DNA of 64,000 nt from positions 270,701 through 334,700 of the forward strand of contig JAIQGE010000012.1 in assembly GCA_020072815.1 (NCBI GenBank), written 5' to 3'. The position numbers and the translations under genes were made by a program. The notes under the pieces are model-generated. The model searched no databases and had not been told where the DNA came from. It worked only from the letters and a program-made list of their open reading frames with translations. Positions 51,785 to 60,179 of this stretch are shown here, piece by piece. The DNA is from Terriglobia bacterium. GTDB taxonomy: Bacteria > Acidobacteriota > Terriglobia > Terriglobales > Acidobacteriaceae. Positions within the stretch are counted from its first letter, which is position 1. Each line of letters starts with the position of its first letter.

Positions 51785-52474
51785 TGTAGCCGCTGCGCTC
51801 ACGCCTGTCCTGACGGCAAGGGGATTCCGCGCGTGCGCAACTTCATCTTGTTTCAGTTCTGCCTGCCGTGCCAGCGCGATCACGCCGACGACTGCGAACG
51901 CATCATGCAGAAGATCGCGGCGCCGCTGCCGGAAGTCTTACCGCGGAGACGCGGAGGCGCCGAGAATACGTTGCGGATTCCGGCGCGCCAGGTGGGGAAA
52001 AGTTTGGCTGCGGGCATCATCAATGGCTGCATTCTCTTGGTCGCAATGCTCGCGCCGGCAACCATCCGCGCCCAGACGCCAGACACGCACAGCATCCAGA
52101 AAATCTATTACCGCCCGGAGAACTGCAAGCAAACCAGCCGGCCGGAGAAGAACGTCGTCATCTCGAATGGCGTGGCCACGGCGTGCAGTCGCGTGCTGGT
52201 CTACTTCGCCGCGGTTACCTGGGACCCAGGAACAAAAGCCAAGCAGCCGCCACCGGCGCTGATTGAAGTCTCCACGCGGACCACCTTCGTTCCGCCACAA
52301 CATCCCGACGCGCCCGGCATCTGCTTCCGCTTTCAACCCGCGGACTGCAGGCCGCTGCTGCGCGACATCAGGTTCGTCTGCAAAAACGTTTGGTGGACTG
52401 AAGGGCCGTGCGCGCAGAACAACGCCGCGGCGAACCCGTCCGGTCCGGTGAAAACTTCCAAGGAGGAAAAATGA
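51785..52474 (+). CDS. Exported protein with an upstream Cys-rich reading frame
   Basis: The frame runs from upstream of 51785 to 52474. The first part is Cys-rich (CSRCAHACPDGKG, FCLPCQRDHADDC) and may be the tail of a separate zinc protein cut at the junction with the transposase; GTG 51831 is another possible start. A second likely start is GTG 51992, giving a signal peptide (MGKSLAAGIINGCILLVAML...ATIRAQ) and a 160-residue exported domain with Cys. Between them, 51951-51975 looks like a GGAGACGCGGAGGCG intergenic repeat. It overlaps the lipoprotein gene by ATGA. Confidence 0.5.
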   Translation, partial: CSRCAHACPDGKGIPRVRNFILFQFCLPCQRDHADDCERIMQKIAAPLPEVLPRRRGGAENTLRIPARQVGKSLAAGIINGCILLVAMLAPATIRAQTPDTHSIQKIYYRPENCKQTSRPEKNVVISNGVATACSRVLVYFAAVTWDPGTKAKQPPPALIEVSTRTTFVPPQHPDAPGICFRFQPADCRPLLRDIRFVCKNVWWTEGPCAQNNAAANPSGPVKTSKEEK

Positions 52475-52956
52475 AATTCGGAAACCTTATTCGCGGCTTT
52501 GCCGCTCGCGTGCTGCTCCCGCTGGGGATGGCCAGCCTTCTGTTGACGGCCGGCTGCCGGCACAACGTGAACACGTCCAACCCCGCAGTGGTCCAAGCGT
52601 CCGCGCTGGCCGACGCCGCGGACACCTGCAAGCTGCTTGAAGATGGCCTGGCCTCGGCGAATGCCGCGGTGGAGAAGCTGGAGACGGCTGAACCAGATTA
52701 CTACGCGCATGTGAAACCGCTGCTGAAGAAGATGTCTGCCGCCAACGTGGTGGCCATCGAGAAAATCCAGGTGGCCAAAAACGGCGGCACGGCTGACTGG
52801 AAGGGCGCCCTGGTCGCGGTGGCTGCGTCGGTCTCGCCTTCTGACCTTACGAGCGTCGGCGTTAAGAACCAAACTTCGCAGCTGATCGTGGAAGGCAGTA
52901 TCGCAGGCCTGGTCGCCACACTGGAAAGCTTCAAAGCCAAGTTCGGAGGCCCGTAG
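52471..52956 (+). CDS. Predicted lipoprotein
   Basis: ATG 52471 follows AGGAGG and overlaps the previous stop (ATGA). The 161-residue product has a lipobox (SLLLTAGC, Cys about residue 28), then helical Ala-rich segments (ASALADAADTCKLLEDGLASANAAVEKLE). It may be part of the lysis or superinfection set. No known domain is seen. Confidence 0.75.
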   Translation: MKFGNLIRGFAARVLLPLGMASLLLTAGCRHNVNTSNPAVVQASALADAADTCKLLEDGLASANAAVEKLETAEPDYYAHVKPLLKKMSAANVVAIEKIQVAKNGGTADWKGALVAVAASVSPSDLTSVGVKNQTSQLIVEGSIAGLVATLESFKAKFGGP

Positions 52957-53044
52957 GAAGTTGTAGCCACGGTGTGGCCACAATGTGGGCTCGTGAAAGT
53001 ATCGCGCGCCGCCGGCGCTGAATGGCGGAGAAGGAAAAAGAATC

Positions 53045-53248
53045 ATGGACTACACGCAACTTATCGCGACTCTGCTGCCGATCTTTGCGCAAGCCGGGCC
53101 GCTAATCGTCGCCGACATCGCCAAGCTGGTCCACGGCAATCCGCAGGCCCAGGGCGAAGCCGACGCGGCTTACATCGCGCGCATCGGCGGACTGATCGAT
53201 CAGGCCGTGGCTGCGGTCAAAGCCGACGACGCGAACATTCAGAAGTAG
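53045..53248 (+). CDS. Small phage protein
   Basis: A 67-residue protein (MDYTQLIATLLPIFAQAGPL...) with a purine-rich site upstream (GGAGAAGGAAAAAGAATC). The N-terminus is hydrophobic and could insert in a membrane. A helical Ala/Asp-rich tail follows. Function unknown. Confidence 0.65.
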   Translation: MDYTQLIATLLPIFAQAGPLIVADIAKLVHGNPQAQGEADAAYIARIGGLIDQAVAAVKADDANIQK

Positions 53249-53311
53249 GAAGGCTTTCCCGAAGCGCGCTGCTTCGCAACGTCACAAACCGAAACAGGAG
53301 AACTGAAAACC

Positions 53312-53497
53312 ATGGACGAGAAACAGAAAGCATTCGAACTCGCAGAGAGCAACCTGCAGGCTGCGGCCGCCGGAGTGAATGTCACCAAGAGTGCACTCAT
53401 CACGGCGGGCCAAGATTGGAAGGCCGCCATTGACAAGCGCATCGCGGACGGTCAGGCGGCGGCCGACAAAACCGCCGGCGCAGCCACTCCGGCTTAA
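53312..53497 (+). CDS. Small helical phage protein
   Basis: A 61-residue protein (MDEKQKAFELAESNLQAAAA...) with an AGGAG site upstream. It is a single long Ala-rich helix with no Cys. Function unknown. Confidence 0.65.
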   Translation: MDEKQKAFELAESNLQAAAAGVNVTKSALITAGQDWKAAIDKRIADGQAAADKTAGAATPA

Positions 53498-53512
53498 CGC
53501 CAGATGAGCTAG

Positions 53513-53548
53513 CACGGGAGTTGCTTTCCGTCAACCGGGGGTAACTCC
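53513..53548. terminator. Hairpin in the late leader
   Basis: GGGAGTT (53516 region) and AACTCCC (53543 region) are inverted repeats in the 219-base gap before the next gene. It may separate two transcripts. The gap also contains an AGAAAATTTCACAAG AT-rich patch that could hold a promoter. Confidence 0.35.
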
Positions 53549-53716
53549 CGAGTTAGCCGAAAAGTGGGGGGTCTGGCAAAAACTGGCCAGGGTAGCCCCA
53601 CAAATTCTTTAGAGGGGTCTTGTCACGCGCAACACCGGGCAAGGAATTGGTCTGGCGGCATGGGTCAGACCCCGTTTTAAGAAAATTTCACAAGATCGGA
53701 CGACCGGAGGGGTTCG

Positions 53717-54112
53717 GTGAACAGAATCCGTGAATTTCTCAAAGGCAAGAAGACTTACCTCTCGGCCGCGGGACTGGCAATCGTCGCCGGCCTGGGCTGG
53801 TGGTTCAACGCGTTCAACGGAACTGTCGCCACAGGAATGCTGGCGATGGCCGCAGGGCTGGCCGGACTCGGCGCGAAAAGCGACCGCGCGGCGCAGATGA
53901 CCATGATCGCGCTGGAAGACGTCCGCCGCGTCGCGCAATCCAAGCAGCCGCTGACCGGCGCGCAGATCGCGACCATCGTCGGCGACGTAATCGCCGGAGC
54001 GACCAAGGCTGGATTGAGCATCACGCCGCCGGGCGCGCCTGTGCCAGTCAATGTCGCGGCGCCAACAACCGGTGTCGCGGTTTTCAATCCGAAGAGCACG
54101 GCCGGCAAATGA
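53717..54112 (+). CDS. Phage membrane protein, holin-like
   Basis: GTG start with a GGAGGGG site. The 131-residue product has a basic N-terminus, two membrane helices (about 14-50: YLSAAGLAIVAGLGWWF, GMLAMAAGLAGLGA) and a helical, Pro-rich tail. Position before the DUF2730-like gene is where Mu-like phages carry lysis genes, but holin function is only inferred. Confidence 0.6.
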   Translation: MNRIREFLKGKKTYLSAAGLAIVAGLGWWFNAFNGTVATGMLAMAAGLAGLGAKSDRAAQMTMIALEDVRRVAQSKQPLTGAQIATIVGDVIAGATKAGLSITPPGAPVPVNVAAPTTGVAVFNPKSTAGK

Positions 54113-54510
54113 ATCTCGGCTCCCTCACTACCGGCGGCAAAGAACTGATGCGGCATGCGGTGATGGGCACCAGCATGGGCGTTGGCGGAATGATCGCGTG
54201 GAAGCTGGTGGAAAACGATCCCCACGCAATCATTGACACTTTCCGGACGTGGGGCCCGCTGAGCCTTCTGTGCGTGTTGGGCCTGGTGATGGTGAACAGC
54301 GGGTTTCGCAGCATGGTGGAGGCGGCCAAGGAATCATCGGCCGCGCAGCAGCGTCTGGCTGACGCGGTGAATTCCATAGCGAACAAAGACAGCTATGAGA
54401 CCCAGCAGCAGAAGATCCTGCTGGACCACGTATGCACCACCATGGAAAAGGTCCTGGAAAAGCTGGAGACGGTTGAGCGGAATACAGAATCACGCGGAGC
54501 CGGAACATGA
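54109..54510 (+). CDS. Membrane/coiled-coil phage protein, DUF2730-like (Mu gp25 position)
   Basis: ATG 54109 overlaps the previous stop (ATGA). The 133-residue product has membrane segments (MGVGGMIAWKLVE, WGPLSLLCVLGLVMVNSGF) and a C-terminal coiled coil (QQKILLDHVCTTMEKVLEKLETVERNTE). Placement and layout resemble DUF2730 of Mu-like phages. Confidence 0.6.
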   Translation: MNLGSLTTGGKELMRHAVMGTSMGVGGMIAWKLVENDPHAIIDTFRTWGPLSLLCVLGLVMVNSGFRSMVEAAKESSAAQQRLADAVNSIANKDSYETQQQKILLDHVCTTMEKVLEKLETVERNTESRGAGT

Positions 54511-54833
54511 GCGCGTCGCCACACGATGTCGAGACCCGCAAGCGTTTGCGGGGAACAATTCTGGAGCTGGTCAATGAAGGCCATGAGAAGCAGCGGTCGC
54601 GGATGGACCACGTCGTTTTGTGGGGCGTTCTCCGCAAGATGCTTTTCGACGTTGGCCAGAATGACGTTCTGACCATCCTGCAGGACCTGAAGGAACGCGG
54701 CTACCTGGTGTTTCAGGAAGAGCGCAATCGCAAAACGAACGACCTGCGCATTTCCCAGATCATGATCACGCCCGATGGGCGTGACCTGCTTGAGGGAAGT
54801 GAGGACGATCCAGCGGTGCATGTTTTGAGATGA
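54507..54833 (+). CDS. Winged-helix phage protein (Mu gp26 position)
   Basis: A 108-residue protein coupled by ATGA at 54507-54510. It has a winged-helix layout: LRGTILELVNEGHEK, DHVVLWGVLRKML, VLTILQDLKERGYLVFQEE, then a wing (LRISQIMITPDGRDLL). It sits directly before the gp27-like gene. It probably regulates or packages DNA. Confidence 0.65.
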   Translation: MSASPHDVETRKRLRGTILELVNEGHEKQRSRMDHVVLWGVLRKMLFDVGQNDVLTILQDLKERGYLVFQEERNRKTNDLRISQIMITPDGRDLLEGSEDDPAVHVLR

Positions 54834-54861
54834 GGGCCGGACTGCTTGGGCACTGTCACGC

Positions 54862-55014
54862 GTGCGGGGCTCCGGAGTGTTTGGCGCGACGTGCAACAAG
54901 TGCAGGGACGGAGGGCACGCTGACCTGAACTGCCAGAAGTGCCCGAAGGCAAAGAACGGCGCGGGGCTGAAGTTGGAGAACGATTTTCAGGCGGATGATT
55001 CTCGTGGCGAATAA
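54862..55014 (+). CDS. Small zinc-ribbon protein
   Basis: A GTG-start frame of 50 codons between the winged-helix and DUF3486 genes. GATCNKCRDGGHADLNCQKCPKAKN provides a CxxC-x(n)-CxxC zinc ribbon, similar in size and shape to the Com-type translational regulators of Mu-like phages. No clear ribosome site; it overlaps the DUF3486 start by 20 bp. Confidence 0.45.
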   Translation: MRGSGVFGATCNKCRDGGHADLNCQKCPKAKNGAGLKLENDFQADDSRGE

Positions 55015-55651
55015 GCGCAGACGAAAAGTCGGAGAGCGGCCGCAAGTCCGGCAGCCGCTCAAGATGGACCGGCTTCCGCAGGAGCTGCTGGACCGCGTGA
55101 TGAAAGAACGCGCCGCCGGCCGGACGTGGAGCGAGATCCAAGACATGTCGCCGAGCTTTAAAGAGTGGGAGACGGTCGCCGCCGACGCCGAGACATTAAA
55201 GCAGTTCCCCGGCGGGCGGATTCCGCAGACCACGCTGTTTCGCTGGTACGACCTGCGAGTGGAGCAGGTGAAGCGCGAGATGCTGGCGGACCAGACGCGA
55301 GCCCGGGAGATCGCGGCGCTGTTTGCGGGAAAAGATTTTAAGGACTTGCCGGATGCGGTTCGCAACGCCCTGGGCGACCAGCTCTTCGCCATGATGCAGA
55401 ACGCGGACGACAAGAGCCGGACCAAAGTTGTAAGCGGCTTGTTGGCCCTGGGCGAGTTGCTCTCAAACCATCGGAAGCTGGACATCCAGGAGCGCAAGCA
55501 AAAGACCGACGAGCAAGCGTTGAAGCTGAAGATCGAGCAGATCAAAGACAAAGTCGTCGCGTTGAAAAAAGACGTTGAGAAGAAGAAGCAGCTCAGCCCC
55601 GAACAGCTGAAGCAGAGAGTGGACGAGATCTACGGACTTGGCGCAGCGTAA
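54995..55651 (+). CDS. DUF3486 protein (Mu gp27-like, small terminase role)
   Basis: A 218-residue protein. KMDRLPQELLDRVMKERAAGRTWSEIQDM is the family's N-terminal HTH region, followed by RIPQTTLFRWYDLRVEQVKREM. A long coiled coil follows (KLDIQERKQKTDEQALKLKIEQIKDKVVALKKDVEKK). Start could be a little downstream. In Mu the next gene is the large terminase; here it is absent. Confidence 0.88.
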   Translation: MILVANKRRRKVGERPQVRQPLKMDRLPQELLDRVMKERAAGRTWSEIQDMSPSFKEWETVAADAETLKQFPGGRIPQTTLFRWYDLRVEQVKREMLADQTRAREIAALFAGKDFKDLPDAVRNALGDQLFAMMQNADDKSRTKVVSGLLALGELLSNHRKLDIQERKQKTDEQALKLKIEQIKDKVVALKKDVEKKKQLSPEQLKQRVDEIYGLGAA

Positions 55652-55742
55652 AACAATCCGGAAGAAGGCAATCGAAGCGGTCGCCACGGCAGCGGTCCTG
55701 GTGTCGCTCTACGCCTACCTGATCAAAAACGCGGTCGCCTAA
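55638..55742 (+). CDS. 34-residue membrane micro-protein
   Basis: A TTG-start frame within the DUF3486 3' end. The product begins LAQRKTIRKKAIEAV and has one helix (ATAAVLVSLYAYLIKNAVA). It lies exactly where the large terminase and the head genes should start. A GGACTTGGCGC word occurs at 55634-55644 and again at 55748-55758. Confidence 0.3.
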   Translation: MAQRKTIRKKAIEAVATAAVLVSLYAYLIKNAVA

Positions 55743-55864
55743 ACCAAGGACTTGGCGCGGCTATTTAGCCAAGGGAAAAGGTTGGGTAGCGGAGAATCGC
55801 CAGAGCTGCCGGGGGCTTGAGCAATCAGGCCCTCGGTAAAACTTCAAGAACAGGAGAAAAGGAA

Positions 55865-56161
55865 ATGCCCAAATTTTCAGTGAAGACGCCGGTACGACTC
55901 GACGGTGATGACTACGCTCCGGGGGAGAGCATTGAACTCACCGCAAAACAGGCCGCCGCAATGGGCGAAGACGTGGTGACCCCGATAATCGAAACGAAGA
56001 CCAGCGGCGCGAACGGGAACGGCCCTGACCTGGCCAAGCTCACCAAGCAGGAACTCGTCAACTTCGCGAAGGACACCCTGGGGCTCGAGCTCGACATGGC
56101 GCTGACCAAAGATGAAATGCTGGCCGCCATCGAGACCAAGAAGGCCGAGGCAGGGAAGTAA
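55865..56161 (+). CDS. Head-fibre-like/gp35-position protein with LEM-type C-terminus
   Basis: Start placed at ATG 55865 with AGGAG upstream; the frame opens at 55817. The 98-residue product has a short beta part (FSVKTPVRLDGDDYAPGESIELTAKQAAAM) and a C-terminal HeH/LEM-like module (LTKQELVNFAKDTLGLELDMALTKDEMLAAI). Such proteins precede the DUF1320 gene in many Mu-like phages. Confidence 0.75.
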   Translation: MPKFSVKTPVRLDGDDYAPGESIELTAKQAAAMGEDVVTPIIETKTSGANGNGPDLAKLTKQELVNFAKDTLGLELDMALTKDEMLAAIETKKAEAGK

Positions 56162-56590
56162 GTGCCCTACGCCATCCAAGCCGATCTTTCGCCGCGCCGG
56201 ATCACCGCCGCTGAGCTGATCCAGCTCACTGACGACACGAATTCCGGCGCGGTGAATGCTCAGGTGGTCACTGACGTTCTTACGGAGTCGTCCGCGCTGA
56301 TTGATTCCTATTGCCGCGCGCGCTACAACGTGCCGCTGCAGGCGTCTGACCAGGTCAAGGGGATTTGCCTGGACATCGCGGAATACAAACTCTATCTGCG
56401 GCGCAAGCGCGTGAAGGACGACGTGCGCAAGGCGTTTGAAGATGCCGTCTCTTTCCTGCGCGATCTGTCCACCGGCAAAGCCGGGCTGGACCAGCCTGTA
56501 TCCGCAACGCCGCAGTCCGGCGGCGGCGACGTGCAGAGCACTGACGTGGAAGAGAAGTTCAGCGACGACAACCTGGCGGGGTTTGTCTGA
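56162..56590 (+). CDS. DUF1320 protein (Mu gp36-like head-tail connector)
   Basis: A GTG-start, 142-residue protein with the DUF1320 pattern: YAIQADLSPRRITAAELIQLTDD, VLTESSALIDSYCRARYNVPL, and GICLDIAEYKLYLRRKRVKDDVRKAFEDAVSFLRDLS. It overlaps the next gene by one base. Confidence 0.92.
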   Translation: MPYAIQADLSPRRITAAELIQLTDDTNSGAVNAQVVTDVLTESSALIDSYCRARYNVPLQASDQVKGICLDIAEYKLYLRRKRVKDDVRKAFEDAVSFLRDLSTGKAGLDQPVSATPQSGGGDVQSTDVEEKFSDDNLAGFV

Positions 56591-57078
56591 TGGCGGAGTT
56601 TAAGTGGAAGGTCAATGCCGAGCCGGTGAAGTTCGCGCTGAAGAACTTTTCCGACAAGCTCAAGCCGGAGCCGTTGCTCAACATCGCGGGCGCCATCATG
56701 CGCAGCTCGATTGAACAGACGTTTCGCGACCAGGGGTCGCCCGCTGGATCGTGGCCTCCGCTGGCTGCGTCCACGTTGAAGCGCGGCAAAGGCGGGATGG
56801 GCAGGAAGATCCTGATCCAGAGCGGGCGGCTGAAAAACTCCATCAACTATGAAGTCGGCGGCAACACGCTGACTATCGGCACAAATTTGAAGTACGCGGC
56901 CATCCAGCAGGAGGGCGGCGTCGCCGGACGTCGCGGGCCTTTCAAGAAAAAAGGCGGACGCCGTCCGGTAATTCCAGCGCGTCCGTATCTGGTGTTTCGT
57001 CCCGAAGATCCACAGCGCATGGCCGATGCCATGGACCGCTACATTGACCAGGCCGCGCACCAGACAGGACTGAAGTAA
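56590..57078 (+). CDS. Phage virion morphogenesis protein (tail completion, gpG-like)
   Basis: A 162-residue protein matching the phage virion morphogenesis family: IEQTFRDQGSPAGSWPPLAASTLKRGK, LIQSGRLKNSINYEV, GTNLKYAAIQQEGGVAG, IPARPYLVF. It contributes to joining heads and tails. Coupled to its neighbours on both sides. Confidence 0.9.
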   Translation: MAEFKWKVNAEPVKFALKNFSDKLKPEPLLNIAGAIMRSSIEQTFRDQGSPAGSWPPLAASTLKRGKGGMGRKILIQSGRLKNSINYEVGGNTLTIGTNLKYAAIQQEGGVAGRRGPFKKKGGRRPVIPARPYLVFRPEDPQRMADAMDRYIDQAAHQTGLK

Positions 57079-57542
57079 TGCCGACGCAGCTCAAGATCGA
57101 AGATGTCCATTCCGCCCTCCTAGCTGCATTGCAGGCGGACGCCGGGATCGCCGCGACCCATGCCCTGGTCGCGGCCGTCACGGACAAGACGGTGGACGCG
57201 GAAGGCAGCCTGATCGCGATCCCGCCGGCCGTGCTTCCTATCTACTCCAGCACGCTGGATGGCGAGCGCGGAGACACCACGCGCACCACATACAGCACGG
57301 ACCATGAATTCCTGATCTTGTGCGGGGCGCAGGACCTTACCGGCACGGACAATGAACGTATCGGCTGCCAGAAGTTGATCTCACTGGTGAGGAAGGCCGT
57401 GGCCGGATTGCGGCTCACGCTGGCAGATGGCGGCAAAACCGATCCCATCAAACTCAATGGTGTGGAGTTCTTTCAGTTCGACCAGAACGGCACCTGGTTC
57501 GGCGTAAAGGTGCTTGTTACCGGTGCTGCGCAATTTAGCTAA
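57078..57542 (+). CDS. Mu gp37-like protein (neck/tail terminator type)
   Basis: A 154-residue protein (QLKIEDVHSALLAALQADAG...). DHEFLILCGAQDLTGTDNERIG and a C-terminal WFGVKVLVTGAAQF resemble the DUF1834/gp37 class. It follows the virion morphogenesis gene by the expected order. It likely seals the tail. Confidence 0.65.
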   Translation: MPTQLKIEDVHSALLAALQADAGIAATHALVAAVTDKTVDAEGSLIAIPPAVLPIYSSTLDGERGDTTRTTYSTDHEFLILCGAQDLTGTDNERIGCQKLISLVRKAVAGLRLTLADGGKTDPIKLNGVEFFQFDQNGTWFGVKVLVTGAAQFS

Positions 57543-57550
57543 GGAGAGCC

Positions 57551-57985
57551 ATGAGTAAAAGCAACACGTTCGAGCTTGATCTGTTGAAGTTGATCCTGAA
57601 TGCCACGGGCATCGCTAATATCGCCGACAACGCGGCAACTGCGCCGCTGACGAACGTGTTTGTCGCGCTGCACACTGCCGATCCGGGAGAGGCTGGCGAT
57701 CAGACCACCAGTGAGGCCACCTATACCGGGTATGCCCGCGTGGCCGTGGCCAGGACGTCCGGCGGCTGGACTTGCAGCGGCACATCGCAAGCCGTAAATG
57801 CAGCGACGATTACGTTCGGAGCGTGCACGGCCGGTTCCAACACGATCACCCATTTTTCCGTGGGAGTGGCCACTAGCGGGGCCAGCAAGATTTTGTATAG
57901 CGGAGCGCTGACGGCATCACTTGCCGTGAGCGCGGGGATTACGCCCAGCTTTGCAGCCAGCGCGCTGACCATCACCGAAGACTAA
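57551..57985 (+). CDS. Phage tail fibre-like protein
   Basis: A 144-residue protein with a recurrent phage pattern: FVALHTADPGEAGDQTTSEATYTGYARVAVAR then GGWTCSG, and a Thr/Gly/Ala beta-rich end (ITHFSVGVATSGASKILYSGAL). Often annotated as a tail fibre or virion protein; its exact place is unknown. Confidence 0.65.
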   Translation: MSKSNTFELDLLKLILNATGIANIADNAATAPLTNVFVALHTADPGEAGDQTTSEATYTGYARVAVARTSGGWTCSGTSQAVNAATITFGACTAGSNTITHFSVGVATSGASKILYSGALTASLAVSAGITPSFAASALTITED

Positions 57986-57994
57986 AGAGCTTTA

Positions 57995-60166
57995 ATGGCC
58001 ATCACCTTCGTCAATGCGGGAACAGTAGCGGCTGGCACCGGGGCCATCAGCCCGGCGCTGCCTGCATCCATTTCCGCCGGCGATATCCTGCTGCTGTACC
58101 TGGCAACGTCAAACCAAGCCATTACCATTCCCACTCCCAACGGCGGAACGTGGACGCAGCTCAATAATTCCCCACAGGGAACGGGCACAGCGGCCGCAAG
58201 CGGGGCAACCAGGCTCACATGTTTCTGGTCGCGTTACAACGGCACGCAGGGAGCGCCAACCACCAGTGATTCCGGCGATCACCAACTCGGACGGATTCTG
58301 GCTTTCCGCGGCTGCGTGGCTGAAGGCAATCCCGCACAGGTCACCGCCGGAGGAGTTGAGGCAACGTCCGACACCAGTGGCTCGATTCCGGGCGCTACAA
58401 CAGATGTTGACGGCTGCATGATCGTGGCCGCGCTTTCCTGCGGCCTCCCCGATGCAACCGGCACAGCCAACTTCTCCGCATGGACCAATGCAAGCCTGGC
58501 CTCAATCACCGAAGCAACTGACGACACCAATAACTCCGGTCTCGGCGGCGGACTTGGAACAGCCTTCGGCATTTTGACGACGGCCGGCAGTTATGGCGCT
58601 ACAACAGTCACGCTCGCCAATTCGGCGGCCAAGGGTCTGATCAGTATGGCGCTGGCGCCGGCGCGCGACGCCAGCAAGCCAACGTTCGTGCAGAAGGCAG
58701 GAAACAATTCTGCGTCCGCGGCTTCTCTCGCCGTCGGCTCAGGGCAAGGGCTTGCCACGCTGACGGCCGGCGATTGCGTTGTGGTGAACGTCGGGCATTT
58801 TGGAATTGGAACGCCAACGGTTACCGACAACGCTTCTGGCGGCTCAAATAGCTACGTCCAAACCAGCACAGCGAACACCGGCGCGGGTGGAACGGTCAGG
58901 CAGTTCGTCGCCAAGAACGTCAACTCTGCCAGCACCATCACTGTGACCGGTAACGGATCATCGGGCGAGATCTCAATCAGCGTCCTGGAATTCAAGAATT
59001 GCGATACTGCTTCGCCGGCGGACGGAACAAATTCCGCTACCGGAACAAGCGCAGCGCCTTCGGTGAACGTGACGGTTGGCTCCGCCGGCGACATCCTTGT
59101 CGGCGCGATGACCCAGGACACCACTTCACTCACTCCGATTCAAGGCGACGGGTTCCTCATCGCCAATCAGCAGCCGGCTGTGCCGCAAGATACTGGCACA
59201 CACCAGCCGATAAGCGATGAATGGGTCTACGATTCGCCCTCGGGCAGCCACGCTGTGGCTTTCTCGGTAGGGTCAACATCGTGGGCCATCGTTGGAGTGG
59301 CGCTGAAAGGTACCGCGGGCGGAGCAATGTCCGCTTCTTCATCCGGCACTGCATCCAGCACGGCATCGCTCACGGGAGACGGCGCATTGGCTGGCGCGGC
59401 GACCGGCGTGGGCGCAAGCACGTCCGCGCTGGCAGGCGCAGGCATTCTCGCGGGAAGCTCCGCTGGCAGCGCGACGGCCACCGCTACGGGCGATCTTCTC
59501 AGCGCCATGTCGGGCACAAGTGCAGGATCTGCGACCGCTGCCGGATCTCTGCTTGGAGCCGGGACACTTGCCGGAAGTTCGGCTGGCGTGGCGGCAGGCA
59601 CATCCGTTCTGGCGGGAAACGGAGCAATGCTAGCTAGTTCGGCTGGAGTTGCATCGTCCACCGCGGCCCTTGCAGGAGCGGGCGCGCTTGCTGCAAGCTC
59701 CGCCGGCATTGCGGGGAGCACGTCCGCACTCGTTGGAAACGGCGCGCTCGTTGGCTCGTCTTCTGGAACTGCGACCGTAGCCGGAACAATCACCGATCTT
59801 GGCTCAGGGCCAACAGGCGCATCGGCAGGATCGTCAACCGTTGCCGGAACGCTGACCGCAAGCGGATCCCTGGGCGGCACGTCCGCAGGAGTAGCCGCGT
59901 CGAATGCGGCGCTTACAGGAACGGCTGATCTTGCCGGTACCGCGCCTGGTTCCAGTATCAGTACCGCGCTACTGGGCGGATTCGGCTCGTTTACCGGCAG
60001 CGCATCGGGGTCGTCCATCGCTACAGGAATTTTAAGTTCCCCCGAAGTTGCTTTCCAGGGACCATTCGGATATGCGCCTGGATCGGGATCATCCATGGGC
60101 AGGCGTGGCGGATTGACTACGACCAGCGGCACAGGGAAGACCGGAAAAACTTCGCGCACCAAGTAG
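57995..60166 (+). CDS. Large structural/adhesin-like protein with 20-residue repeats
   Basis: A 723-residue protein. Two similar beta-sandwich units come first (about 1-225 and 228-445), each ending in a MALAP/VALKG-type strand. A long Ala/Gly/Ser region (about 450-680, bases 59342-60040) follows: about eleven 20-residue units such as AGVASSTAALAGAGALAASS. The C-terminus is basic and Gly-rich. A phage position and secreted-looking sequence suggest a virion decoration or receptor-binding protein. Confidence 0.8.
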   Translation: MAITFVNAGTVAAGTGAISPALPASISAGDILLLYLATSNQAITIPTPNGGTWTQLNNSPQGTGTAAASGATRLTCFWSRYNGTQGAPTTSDSGDHQLGRILAFRGCVAEGNPAQVTAGGVEATSDTSGSIPGATTDVDGCMIVAALSCGLPDATGTANFSAWTNASLASITEATDDTNNSGLGGGLGTAFGILTTAGSYGATTVTLANSAAKGLISMALAPARDASKPTFVQKAGNNSASAASLAVGSGQGLATLTAGDCVVVNVGHFGIGTPTVTDNASGGSNSYVQTSTANTGAGGTVRQFVAKNVNSASTITVTGNGSSGEISISVLEFKNCDTASPADGTNSATGTSAAPSVNVTVGSAGDILVGAMTQDTTSLTPIQGDGFLIANQQPAVPQDTGTHQPISDEWVYDSPSGSHAVAFSVGSTSWAIVGVALKGTAGGAMSASSSGTASSTASLTGDGALAGAATGVGASTSALAGAGILAGSSAGSATATATGDLLSAMSGTSAGSATAAGSLLGAGTLAGSSAGVAAGTSVLAGNGAMLASSAGVASSTAALAGAGALAASSAGIAGSTSALVGNGALVGSSSGTATVAGTITDLGSGPTGASAGSSTVAGTLTASGSLGGTSAGVAASNAALTGTADLAGTAPGSSISTALLGGFGSFTGSASGSSIATGILSSPEVAFQGPFGYAPGSGSSMGRRGGLTTTSGTGKTGKTSRTK
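59342..60040 (+). repeat. In-frame 60-bp (20-residue) repeat array
   Basis: About eleven degenerate units of 20 residues with consensus xAGxAxSTxxLxGxGxLxxS. The Leu and Gly positions recur strictly. The repeats are diverged at DNA level. Recombination between them could change the length of the protein. Confidence 0.85.
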
Positions 60167-60179
60167 GAGGAAACTTTTA

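Noticed and set aside
59342..60040. CRISPR array
   Set aside because: The repetition is in-frame protein repeat with diverged DNA, without constant repeats and unique spacers.
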